DNA from: Ptiloglossa arizonensis
Taxonomy: Eukaryota > Arthropoda > Insecta > Hymenoptera > Colletidae
Direction of reading: 5' to 3'
Assembly: GCF_051014685.1 (NCBI RefSeq)
Contig: NW_027479461.1
Span: forward strand, 1 to 64,000
DNA length: 64,000 nucleotides
Shown: positions 1 to 11,300 of the stretch, in pieces
Layout: each line of letters begins with the position of its first letter
Position numbering within the stretch: the first letter of the stretch is position 1
Translations under genes and position numbers: made by a program
Notes under the pieces: generated by a model
Told to the model about the DNA's origin: nothing
What the model saw: only the letters and a program-made list of their open reading frames with translations
Databases searched by the model: none

Positions 1-175
1 TAGAAACTAGCCCCATTACAACGGTATGAGTAGTTTTCCCCTAGGCCGTTCTAGTTATTCGTTTCGAGCATCAGAACTGCGAAAATTTGGAGTTTCTCAA
101 CTGTTTCTTACCCCAAAACTGCCATATCTCGCGAACGGATTGACCAATCCGAAAAGTTTCTGTTGCATCTGAAAG
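1..175 (+). repeat. Reference monomer (unit 1, type 1) and map of variable positions
   Basis: This first copy serves as coordinate frame for all others. Subfamily positions are 19 (C/T), 45 (A/G), 71 (T/G), 86 (T/C), 101-102 (CT/GC), 113 (C/T) and 152 (A/C). Positions 101, 102 and 113 almost always change together, splitting the family into a CT..C group (types 1, 2, 3) and a GC..T group (types 4, 5, 6). Segment 114-151 carries no subfamily-defining site and varies in only a few units. The monomer has 9 CpG sites, an AAAATTT tract at 82-88 (interrupted by 86C in types 4 and 5), and three short dyads annotated separately. The start at TAGAAACTAG is a convention; the true boundary of a tandem unit cannot be read from the array. 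Confidence 0.95.
136..151. other. 16 bp hyphenated palindrome in every monomer
   Basis: CGGATTG and CAATCCG are exact 7 bp inverted arms separated by AC. The element sits at monomer positions 136-151 and recurs every 175 bp through the window. I found only a few broken copies: 140C in unit 31 (about 5390), 141C in units 121 and 126 (about 21141 and 22016), and 149T in unit 194 (33924). Position 152, directly beside it, is the subfamily-defining A/C site. A symmetric site could bind a dimeric protein or form a small hairpin; no binding protein is known to me, so function is open. Confidence 0.85.
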
Positions 176-183
176 TAGAAACT
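155..183. other. Inverted repeat spanning the monomer junction
   Basis: AGTTTCT at monomer positions 155-161 and AGAAACT at positions 2-8 of the next monomer are exact 7 bp inverted arms around a 15-base loop. A further AGTTTCT lies at 91-97 as a direct repeat of the left arm. The pairing exists only because monomers are joined head to tail, so it recurs at nearly every junction. It breaks where position 8 is changed, as in units 229 and 243 (39901 and 42351, AGAAACC). Role unknown. Confidence 0.7.
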
Positions 184-215
184 AGCCCCATTACAACGGT
201 ATGAGTAGTTTTCCC

Positions 216-229
216 CTAGACCGTTCTAG
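216..229. other. CTAGA/TCTAG dyad modulated by the position 45 variant
   Basis: At monomer positions 41-54 CTAGA and TCTAG form 5 bp inverted arms around CCGT; the copy given is in unit 2. In type 1 monomers base 45 is G, which mismatches the inner pair and leaves only CTAG arms. The main difference between types 1 and 2 therefore toggles this small symmetric element. Whether this matters is unknown; the arms are short enough to arise by chance. Confidence 0.5.
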
Positions 230-1050
230 TTATTCGTTTCGAGCATCAGAACTGCGAAAACTTGGAGTTTCTCAAGCGTTTCTTACCTCAAAACTGCCAT
301 ATCTCGCGAACGGATTGACCAATCCGCAAAGTTTCTGTTGCATCTGAAAGTAGAAACTAGCCCCATTATAACGGTATGAGTAGTTTTCCCCTAGACCGTT
401 CTAGTTATTCGTTTCGAGCATCAGAACTGCGAAAACTTGGAGTTTCTCAAGCGTTTCTTACCTCAAAACTGCCATATCTCGCGAACGGATTGACCAATCC
501 GCAAAGTTTCTGTTGCATCTGAAAGTAGAAACTAGCCCCATTACAACGGTATGAGTAGTTTTCCCCTAGACCGTTCTAGTTATTCGTTTCGAGCAGCAGA
601 ACTGCGAAAATTTGGAGTTTCTCAAGCGTTTCTTACCTCAAAACTGCCATATCTCGCGAACGGATTGACCAATCCGCAAAGTTTCTGTTGCATCTGAAAG
701 TAGAAACTAGCCCCATTACAACGGTATGAGTAGTTTTCCCCTAGACCGTTCTAGTTATTCGTTTCGAGCATCAGAACTGCGAAAACTTGGAGTTTCTCAA
801 GCGTTTCTTACCTCAAAACTGCCATATCTCGCGAACGGATTGACCAATCCGCAAAGTTTCTGTTGCATCTGAAAGTAGAAACTAGCCCCATTACAACGGT
901 ATGAGTAGTTTTCCCCTAGACCGTTCTAGTTATTCGTTTCGAGCAGCAGAACTGCGAAAATTTGGAGTTTCTCAAGCGTTTCTTACCTCAAAACTGCCAT
1001 ATCTCGCGAACGGATTGACCAATCCGCAAAGTTTCTGTTGCATCTGAAAG

Positions 1051-2102
1051 TAGAAACTAGCCCCATTACAACGGTATGAGTAGTTTTCCCCTAGGCCGTT
1101 CTAGTTATTCGTTTCGAGCATCAGAACTGCGAAAATTTGGAGTTTCTCAACTGTTTCTTACCCCAAAACTGCCATATCTCGCGAACGGATTGACCAATCC
1201 GAAAAGTTTCTGTTGCATCTGAAAGTAGAAACTAGCCCCATTACAACGGTATGAGTAGTTTTCCCCTAGACCGTTCTAGTTATTCGTTTCGAGCATCAGA
1301 ACTGCGAAAATTTGGAGTTTCTCAACTGTTTCTTACCCCAAAACTGCCATATCTCGCGAACGGATTGACCAATCCGAAAAGTTTCTGTTGCATCTGAAAG
1401 TAGAAACTAGCCCCATTACAACGGTATGAGTAGTTTTCCCCTAGACCGTTCTAGTTATTCGTTTCGAGCATCAGAACTGCGAAAATTTGGAGTTTCTCAA
1501 CTGTTTCTTACCCCAAAACTGCCATATCTCGCGAACGGATTGACCAATCCGCAAAGTTTCTGTTGTTGCATCTGAAAGTAGAAACTAGCCCATTACAACG
1601 GTATGAGTAGTTTTCCCCTAGACCGTTCTAGTTATTCGTTTCGAGCATCAGAACTGCGAAAACTTGGAGTTTCTCAAGCGTTTCTTACCTCAAAACTGCC
1701 ATATCTCGCGAACGGATTGACCAATCCGCAAAGTTTCTGTTGCATCTGAAAGTAGAAACTAGCCCCATTATAACGGTATGAGTAGTTTTCCCCTAGACCG
1801 TTCTAGTTATTCGTTTCGAGCATCAGAACTGCGAAAACTTGGAGTTTCTCAAGCGTTTCTTACCTCAAAACTGCCATATCTCGCGAACGGATTGACCAAT
1901 CCGCAAAGTTTCTGTTGCATCTGAAAGTAGAAACTAGCCCCATTACAACGGTATGAGTAGTTTTCCCCTAGACCGTTCTAGTTATTCGTTTCGAGCAGCA
2001 GAACTGCGAAAATTTGGAGTTTCTCAAGCGTTTCTTACCTCAAAACTGCCATATCTCGCGAACGGATTGACCAATCCGCAAAGTTTCTGTTGCATCTGAA
2101 AG
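1051..2102 (+). repeat. Complete six-monomer higher-order unit 1-2-3-4-5-6 (first copy)
   Basis: Units 7-12 carry all six monomer types in order and are followed by type 4. The block is 1052 bp rather than 1050 because unit 9 has a 3-base TTG duplication at about 1562-1567 and unit 10 lacks one C of the CCCC run (1589-1591). The same six-unit order recurs at 8400-9450, 11726-12775, 13476-14525, 16976-18025 and, with a changed fifth unit, 23626-24675. It is the most complete arrangement in the window and the likeliest reference from which shorter forms arose by unit loss, though the reverse order of events cannot be excluded. Confidence 0.85.
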
Positions 2103-5100
2103 TAGAAACTAGCCCCATTACAACGGTATGAGTAGTTTTCCCCTAGACCGTTCTAGTTATTCGTTTCGAGCATCAGAACTGCGAAAACTTGGAGTTTCTC
2201 AAGCGTTTCTTACCTCAAAACTGCCATATCTCGCGAACGGATTGACCAATCCGCAAAGTTTCTGTTGCATCTGAAAGTAGAAACTAGCCCCAATACAACG
2301 GTATGAGTAGTTTTCCCCTAGACCGTTCTAGTTATTCGTTTCGAGCAGCAGAACTGCGAAAATTTGAGTTTCTCAAGCGTTTCTTACCTCAAAACTGCCA
2401 TATCTCGCGAACGGATTGACCAATCCGCAAAGTTTCTGTTGCATCTGAAAGTAGAAACTAGCCCCATTACAACGGTATGAGTAGTTTTCCCCTAGGCCGT
2501 TCTAGTTATTCGTTTCGAGCATCAGAACTGCGAAAATTTGGAGTTTCTCAACTGTTTCTTACCCCAAAACTGCCATATCTCGCGAACGGATTGACCAATC
2601 CGAAAAGTTTCTGTTGCATCTGAAAGTAGAAACTAGCCCCATTACAACGGTATGAGTAGTTTTCCCCTAGGCCGTTCTAGTTATTCGTTTCGAGCATCAG
2701 AACTGCGAAAATTTGGAGTTTCTCAACTGTTTCTTACCCCAAAACTGCCATATCTCGCGAACGGATTGACCAATCCGAAAAGTTTCTGTTGCATCTGAAA
2801 GTAGAAACTAGCCCCATTACAACGGTATGAGTAGTTTTCCCCTAGACCGTTCTAGTTATTCGTTTCGAGCATCAGAACTGCGAAAATTTGGAGTTTCTCA
2901 ACTGTTTCTTACCCCAAAACTGCCATATCTCGCGAACGGATTGACCAATCCGCAAAGTTTCTGTTGCATCTGAAAGTAGAAACTAGCCCCATTACAACGG
3001 TATGAGTAGTTTTCCCCTAGACCGTTCTAGTTATTCGTTTCGAGCATCAGAACTGCGAAAACTTGGAGTTTCTCAAGCGTTTCTTACCTCAAAACTGCCA
3101 TATCTCGCGAACGGATTGACCAATCCGCAAAGTTTCTGTTGCATCTGAAAGTAGAAACTAGCCCCATTATAACGGTATGAGTAGTTTTCCCCTAGACCGT
3201 TCTAGTTATTCGTTTCGAGCATCAGAACTGCGAAAACTTGGAGTTTCTCAAGCGTTTCTTACCTCAAAACTGCCATATCTCGCGAACGGATTGACCAATC
3301 CGCAAAGTTTCTGTTGCATCTGAAAGTAGAAACTAGCCCCATTACAACGGTATGAGTAGTTTTCCCCTAGACCGTTCTAGTTATTCGTTTCGAGCATCAG
3401 AACTGCGAAAACTTGGAGTTTCTCAAGCGTTTCTTACCTCAAAACTGCCATATCTCGCGAACGGATTGACCAATCCGCAAAGTTTCTGTTGCATCTGAAA
3501 GTAGAAACTAGCCCCATTACAACGGTATGAGTAGTTTTCCCCTAGACCGTTCTAGTTATTCGTTTCGAGCAGCAGAACTGCGAAAATTTGGAGTTTCTCA
3601 AGCGTTTCTTACCTCAAAACTGCCATATCTCGCGAACGGATTGACCAATCCGAAAAGTTTCTGTTGCATCTGAAAGTAGAAACTAGCCCCATTACAACGG
3701 TATGAGTAGTTTTCCCCTAGGCCGTTCTAGTTATTCGTTTCGAGCATCAGAACTGCGAAAATTTGGAGTTTCTCAACTGTTTCTTACCCCAAAACTGCCA
3801 TATCTCGCGAACGGATTGACCAATCCGAAAAGTTTCTGTTGCATCTGAAAGTAGAAACTAGCCCCATTACAACGGTATGAGTAGTTTTCCCCTAGACCGT
3901 TCTAGTTATTCGTTTCGAGCATCAGAACTGCGAAAACTTGGAGTTTCTCAAGCGTTTCTTACCTCAAAACTGCCATATCTCGCGAACGGATTGACCAATC
4001 CGCAAAGTTTCTGTTGCATCTGAAAGTAGAAACTAGCCCCATTACAACGGTATGAGTAGTTTTCCCTAGACCGTTCTAGTTATTCGTTTCGAGCAGCAGA
4101 ACTGCGAAAATTTGGAGTTTCTCAAGCGTTTCTTACCTCAAAACTGCCATATCTCGCGAACGGATTGACCAATCCGCAAAGTTTCTGTTGCATCTGAAAG
4201 TAGAAACTAGCCCCATTACAACGGTATGAGTAGTTTTCCCCTAGACCGTTCTAGTTATTCGTTTCGAGCAGCAGAACTGCGAAAATTTGGAGTTTCTCAA
4301 GCGTTTCTTACCTCAAAACTGCCATATCTCGCGAACGGATTGACCAATCCGCAAAGTTTCTGTTGCATCTGAAAGTAGAAACTAGCCCCATTACAACGGT
4401 ATGAGTAGTTTTCCCCTAGACCGTTCTAGTTATTCGTTTCGAGCATCAGAACTGCGAAAACTTGGAGTTTCTCAAGCGTTTCTTACCTCAAAACTGCCAT
4501 ATCTCGCGAACGGATTGACCAATCCGCAAAGTTTCTGTTGCATCTGAAAGTAGAAACTAGCCCCAATACAACGGTATGAGTAGTTTTCCCCTAGACCGTT
4601 CTAGTTATTCGTTTCGAGCAGCAGAACTGCGAAAATTTGGAGTTTCTCAAGCGTTTCTTACCTCAAAACTGCCATATCTCGCGAACGGATTGACCAATCC
4701 GCAAAGTTTCTGTTGCATCTGAAAGTAGAAACTAGCCCCATTACAACGGTATGAGTAGTTTTCCCCTAGGCCGTTCTAGTTATTCGTTTCGAGCATCAGA
4801 ACTGCGAAAATTTGGAGTTTCTCAACTGTTTCTTACCCCAAAACTGCCATATCTCGCGAACGGATTGACCAATCCGAAAAGTTTCTGTTGCATCTGAAAG
4901 TAGAAACTAGCCCCATTACAACGGTATGAGTAGTTTTCCCCTAGGCCGTTCTAGTTATTCGTTTCGAGCATCAGAACTGCGAAAATTTGGAGTTTCTCAA
5001 CTGTTTCTTACCCCAAAACTGCCATATCTCGCGAACGGATTGACCAATCCGAAAAGTTTCTGTTGCATCTGAAAGTAGAAACTATCCCCATTACAACGGT

Positions 5101-8100
5101 ATGAGTAGTTTTCCCCTAGACCGTTCTAGTTATTCGTTTCGAGCATCAGAACTGCGAAAATTTGGAGTTTCTCAACTGTTTCTTACCCCAAAACTGCCAT
5201 ATCTCGCGAACGGATTGACCAATCCGCAAAGTTTCTGTTGCATCTGAAAGTAGAAACTAGCCCCATTACAACGGTATGAGTAGTTTTCCCCTAGACCGTT
5301 CTAGTTATTCGTTTCGAGCATCAGAACTGCGAAAACTTGGAGTTTCTCAAGCGTTTCTTACCTCAAAACTGCCATATCTCGCGAACGGACTGACCAATCC
5401 GCAAAGTTTCTGTTGCATCTGAAAGTAGAAACTAGCCCCATTATAACGGTATGAGTAGTTTTCCCCTAGACCGTTCTAGTTATTCGTTTCGAGCATCAGA
5501 ACTGCGAAAACTTGGAGTTTCTCAAGCGTTTCTTACCTCAAAACTGCCATATCTCGCGAACGGATTGACCAATCCGCAAAGTTTCTGTTGCATCTGAAAG
5601 TAGAAACTAGCCCCATTACAACGGTATGAGTAGTTTTCCCCTAGACCGTTCTAGTTATTCGTTTCGAGCAGCAGAACTGCGAAAATTTGGAGTTTCTCAA
5701 GCGTTTCTTACCTCAAAACTGCCATATCTCGCGAACGGATTGACCAATCCGCAAAGTTTCTGTTGCATCTGAAAGTAGAAACTAGCCCCATTACAACGGT
5801 ATGAGTAGTTTTCCCCTAGGCCGTTCTAGTTATTCGTTTCGAGCATCAGAACTGCGAAAATTTGGAGTTTCTCAACTGTTTCTTACCCCAAAACTGCCAT
5901 ATCTCGCGAACGGATTGACCAATCCGAAAAGTTTCTGTTGCATCTGAAAGTAGAAACTAGCCCCATTACAACGGTATGAGTAGTTTTCCCCTAGGCCGTT
6001 CTAGTTATTCGTTTCGAGCATCAGAACTGCGAAAATTTGGAGTTTCTCAACTGTTTCTTACCCCAAAAACTGCCATATCTCGCGAACGGATTGACCAATC
6101 CGAAAAGTTTCTGTTGCATCTGAAAGTAGAAACTAGCCCCATTACAACGGTATGAGTAGTTTTCCCCTAGACCGTTCTAGTTATTCGTTTCGAGCATCAG
6201 AACTGCGAAAACTTGGAGTTTCTCAAGCGTTTCTTACCTCAAAACTGCCATATCTCGCGAACGGATTGACCAATCCGCAAAGTTTCTGTTGCATCTGAAA
6301 GTAGAAACTAGCCCCATTACAACGGTATGAGTAGTTTTCCCCTAGACCGTTCTAGTTATTCGTTTCGAGCAGCAGAACTGCGAAAATTTGGAGTTTCTCA
6401 AGCGTTTCTTACCTCAAAACTGCCATATCTCGCGAACGGATTGACCAATCCGCAAAGTTTCTGTTGCATCTGAAAGTAGAAACTAGCCCCATTACAACGG
6501 TATGAGTAGTTTTCCCCTAGACCGTTCTAGTTATTCGTTTCGAGCAGCAGAACTGCGAAAATTTGGAGTTTCTCAAGCGTTTCTTACCTCAAAACTGCCA
6601 TATCTCGCGAACGGATTGACCAATCCGCAAAGTTTCTGTTGCATCTGAAAGTAGAAACTAGCCCCATTACAACGGTATGAGTAGTTTTCCCCTAGACCGT
6701 TCTAGTTATTCGTTTCGAGCATCAGAACTGCGAAAACTTGGAGTTTCTCAAGCGTTTCTTACCTCAAAACTGCCATATCTCGCGAACGGATTGACCAATC
6801 CGCAAAGTTTCTGTTGCATCTGAAAGTAGAAACTAGCCCCATTACAACGGTATGAGTAGTTTTCCCCTAGACCGTTCTAGTTATTCGTTTCGAGCAGCAG
6901 AACTGCGAAAATTTGGAGTTTCTCAAGCGTTTCTTACCTCAAAACTGCCATATCTCGCGAACGGATTGACCAATCCGCAAAGTTTCTGTTGCATCTGAAA
7001 GTAGAAACTAGCCCCATTACAACGGTATGAGTAGTTTTCCCCTAGGCCGTTCTAGTTATTCGTTTCGAGCATCAGAACTGCGAAAATTTGGAGTTTCTCA
7101 ACTGTTTCTTACCCCAAAACTGCCATATCTCGCGAACGGATTGACCAATCCGAAAAGTTTCTGTTGCATCTGAAAGTAGAAACTAGCCCCATTACAACGG
7201 TATGAGTAGTTTTCCCCTAGACCGTTCTAGTTATTCGTTTCGAGCAGCAGAACTGCGAAATTTGGAGTTTCTCAAGCGTTTCTTACCTCAAAACTGCCAT
7301 ATCTCGCGAACGGATTGACCAATCCGCAAAGTTTCTGTTGCATCTGAAAGTAGAAACTAGCCCCATTACAACGTATGAGTAGTTTTCCCCTAGACCGTTC
7401 TAGTTATTCGTTTCGAGCATCAGAACTGCGAAAACTTGGAGTTTCTCAAGCGTTTCTTACCTCAAAACTGCCATATCTCGCGAACGGATTGACCAATCCG
7501 CAAAGTTTCTGTTGCATCTGAAAGTAGAAACTAGCCCCATTACAACGGTATGAGTAGTTTTCCCCTAGACCGTTCTAGTTATTCGTTTCGAGCAGCAGAA
7601 CTGCGAAAATTTGGAGTTTCTCAAGCGTTTCTTACCTCAAAACTGCCATATCTCGCGAACGGATTGACCAATCCGCAAAGTTTCTGTTGCATCTGAAAGT
7701 AGAAACTAGCCCCATTACAACGGTATGAGTAGTTTTCCCCTAGGCCGTTCTAGTTATTCGTTTCGAGCATCAGAACTGCGAAAATTTGGAGTTTCTCAAC
7801 TGTTTCTTACCCCAAAACTGCCATATCTCGCGAACGGATTGACCAATCCGAAAAGTTTCTGTTGCATCTGAAAGTAGAAACTAGCCCCATTACAACGGTA
7901 TGAGTAGTTTTCCCCTAGACCGTTCTAGTTATTCGTTTCGAGCAGCAGAACTGCGAAAATTTGGAGTTTCTCAAGCGTTTCTTACCTCAAAACTGCCATA
8001 TCTCGCGAACGGATTGACCAATCCGCAAAGTTTCTGTTGCATCTGAAAGTAGAAACTAGCCCCATTACAACGGTATGAGTAGTTTTCCCCTAGACCGTTC

Positions 8101-8399
8101 TAGTTATTCGTTTCGAGCATCAGAACTGCGAAAACTTGGAGTTTCTCAAGCGTTTCTTACCTCAAAACTGCCATATCTCGCGAACGGATTGACCAATCCG
8201 CAAAGTTTCTGTTGCATCTGAAAGTAGAAACTAGCCCCATTACAACGGTATGAGTAGTTTTCCCCTAGACCGTTCTAGTTATTCGTTTCGAGCAGCAGAA
8301 CTGCGAAAATTTGGAGTTTCTCAAGCGTTTCTTACCTCAAAACTGCCATATCTCGCGAACGGATTGACCAATCCGCAAAGTTTCTGTTGCATCTGAAAG

Positions 8400-11300
8400 T
8401 AGAAACTAGCCCCATTACAACGGTATGAGTAGTTTTCCCCTAGGCCGTTCTAGTTATTCGTTTCGAGCATCAGAACTGCGAAAATTTGGAGTTTCTCAAC
8501 TGTTTCTTACCCCAAAACTGCCATATCTCGCGAACGGATTGACCAATCCGAAAAGTTTCTGTTGCATCTGAAAGTAGAAACTAGCCCCATTACAACGGTA
8601 TGAGTAGTTTTCCCCTAGACCGTTCTAGTTATTCGTTTCGAGCATCAGAACTGCGAAAATTTGGAGTTTCTCAACTGTTTCTTACCCCAAAACTGCCATA
8701 TCTCGCGAACGGATTGACCAATCCGAAAAGTTTCTGTTGCATCTGAAAGTAGAAACTAGCCCCATTACAACGGTATGAGTAGTTTTCCCCTAGACCGTTC
8801 TAGTTATTCGTTTCGAGCATCAGAACTGCGAAAATTTGGAGTTTCTCAACTGTTTCTTACCCCAAAACTGCCATATCTCGCGAACGGATTGACCAATCCG
8901 CAAAGTTTCTGTTGCATCTGAAAGTAGAAACTAGCCCCATTACAACGGTATGAGTAGTTTTCCCCTAGACCGTTCTAGTTATTCGTTTCGAGCATCAGAA
9001 CTGCGAAAACTTGGAGTTTCTCAAGCGTTTCTTACCTCAAAAACTGCCATATCTCGCGAACGGATTGACCAATCCGCAAAGTTTCTGTTGCATCTGAAAG
9101 TAGAAACTAGCCCCATTATAACGGTATGAGTAGTTTTCCCCTAGACCGTTCTAGTTATTCGTTTCGAGCATCAGAACTGCGAAAACTTGGAGTTTCTCAA
9201 GCGTTTCTTACCTCAAAACTGCCATATCTCGCGAACGGATTGACCAATCCGCAAAGTTTCTGTTGCATCTGAAAGTAGAAACTAGCCCCATTACAACGGT
9301 ATGAGTAGTTTTCCCCTAGACCGTTCTAGTTATTCGTTTCGAGCAGCAGAACTGCGAAAATTTGGAGTTTCTCAAGCGTTTCTTACCTCAAAACTGCCAT
9401 ATCTCGCGAACGGATTGACCAATCCGCAAAGTTTCTGTTGCATCTGAAAGTAGAAACTAGCCCCATTACAACGGTATGAGTAGTTTTCCCCTAGACCGTT
9501 CTAGTTATTCGTTTCGAGCATCAGAACTGCAAAAACTTGGAGTTTCTCAAGCGTTTCTTACCTCAAAACTGCCATATCTCGCGAACGGATTGACCAATCC
9601 GCAAAGTTTCTGTTGCATCTGAAAGTAGAAACTAGCCCCAATACAACGGTATGAGTAGTTTTCCCCTAGACCGTTCTAGTTATTCGTTTCGAGCAGCAGA
9701 ACTGCGAAAATTTGGAGTTTCTCAAGCGTTTCTTACCTCAAAACTGCCATATCTCGCGAACGGATTGACCAATCCGCAAAGTTTCTGTTGCATCTGAAAG
9801 TAGAAACTAGCCCCATTACAACGGTATGAGTAGTTTTCCCCTAGGCCGTTCTAGTTATTCGTTTCGAGCATCAGAACTGCGAAAATTTGGAGTTTCTCAA
9901 CTGTTTCTTACCCCAAAACTGCCATATCTCGCGAACGGATTGACCAATCCGAAAAGTTTCTGTTGCATCTGAAAGTAGAAACTAGCCCCATTACAACGGT
10001 ATGAGTAGTTTTCCCCTAGGCCGTTCTAGTTATTCGTTTCGAGCATCAGAACTGCGAAAATTTGGAGTTTCTCAACTGTTTCTTACCCCAAAACTGCCAT
10101 ATCTCGCGAACGGATTGACCAATCCGCAAAGTTTCTGTTGCATCTGAAAGTAGAAACTAGCCCCATTACAACGGTATGAGTAGTTTTCCCCTAGACCGTT
10201 CTAGTTATTCGTTTCGAGCATCAGAACTGCGAAAACTTGGAGTTTCTCAAGCGTTTCTTACCTCAAAACTGCCATATCTCGCGAACGGATTGACCAATCC
10301 GCAAAGTTTCTGTTGCATCTGAAAGTAGAAACTAGCCCCATTATAACGGTATGAGTAGTTTTCCCCTAGACCGTTCTAGTTATTCGTTTCGAGCATCAGA
10401 ACTGCGAAAACTTGGAGTTTCTCAAGCGTTTCTTACCTCAAAACTGCCATATCTCGCGAACGGATTGACCAATCCGCAAAGTTTCTGTTGCATCTGAAAG
10501 TAGAAACTAGCCCCATTACAACGGTATGAGTAGTTTTCCCCTAGACCGTTCTAGTTATTCGTTTCGAGCAGCAGAACTGCGAAAATTTGGAGTTTCTCAA
10601 GCGTTTCTTACCTCAAAACTGCCATATCTCGCGAACGGATTGACCAATCCGCAAAGTTTCTGTTGCATCTGAAAGTAGAAACTAGCCCCATTACAACGGT
10701 ATGAGTAGTTTTCCCCTAGACCGTTCTAGTTATTCGTTTCGAGCATCAGAACTGCGAAAATTTGGAGTTTCTCAACTGTTTCTTACCCCAAAACTGCCAT
10801 ATCTCGCGAACGGATTGACCAATCCGAAAAGTTTCTGTTGCATCTGAAAGTAGAAACTAGCCCCATTACAACGGTATGAGTAGTTTTCCCCTAGACCGTT
10901 CTAGTTATTCGTTTCGAGCATCAGAACTGCGAAAATTTGGAGTTTCTCAACTGTTTCTTACCCCAAAACTGCCATATCTCGCGAACGGATTGACCAATCC
11001 GCAAAGTTTCTGTTGCATCTGAAAGTAGAAACTAGCCCCATTACAACGGTATGAGTAGTTTTCCCCTAGACCGTTCTAGTTATTCGTTTCGAGCATCAGA
11101 ACTGCGAAAACTTGGAGTTTCTCAAGCGTTTCTTACCTCAAAACTGCCATATCTCGCGAACGGATTGACCAATCCGCAAAGTTTCTGTTGCATCTGAAAG
11201 TAGAAACTAGCCCCATTACAACGGTATGAGTAGTTTTCCCCTAGACCGTTCTAGTTATTCGTTTCGAGCATCAGAACTGCGAAAATTTGGAGTTTCTCAA

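Larger units (their letters stand above)
1..8399 (+). repeat. Array block, units 1-48, irregular short higher-order units
   Basis: Types in order: 1-4-5-6-4-6-1-2-3-4-5-6-4-6-1-1-3-4-5-4-6-1-4-6-6-4-6-1-1-3-4-5-6-1-1-4-6-6-4-6-1-6-4-6-1-6-4-6. The run 4-6-1-1-3-4-5 occurs at units 13-19 and 26-32, both carrying the rare 16A in the type 6 unit (units 14 and 27), a duplication offset of 13 monomers. Units 42-45 and 46-49 repeat 6-4-6-1 (700 bp). Unit 21 (3502) is type 6 with 152A. This block and the first unit group of the next hold 8 of the 11 length changes in the window. Confidence 0.85.

Noticed and set aside
1..10. A biological array boundary at base 1, because the window opens at TAGAAACTAG
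   Set aside because: The monomer start was defined from this base. There is no flanking sequence to show a boundary, and the last unit is simply cut by the window edge.
1561..1568. Microsatellite (TGT repeats) in unit 9
   Set aside because: It is one extra TTG next to the normal TGTTGC, a single 3-base slippage event and not an expanded repeat.
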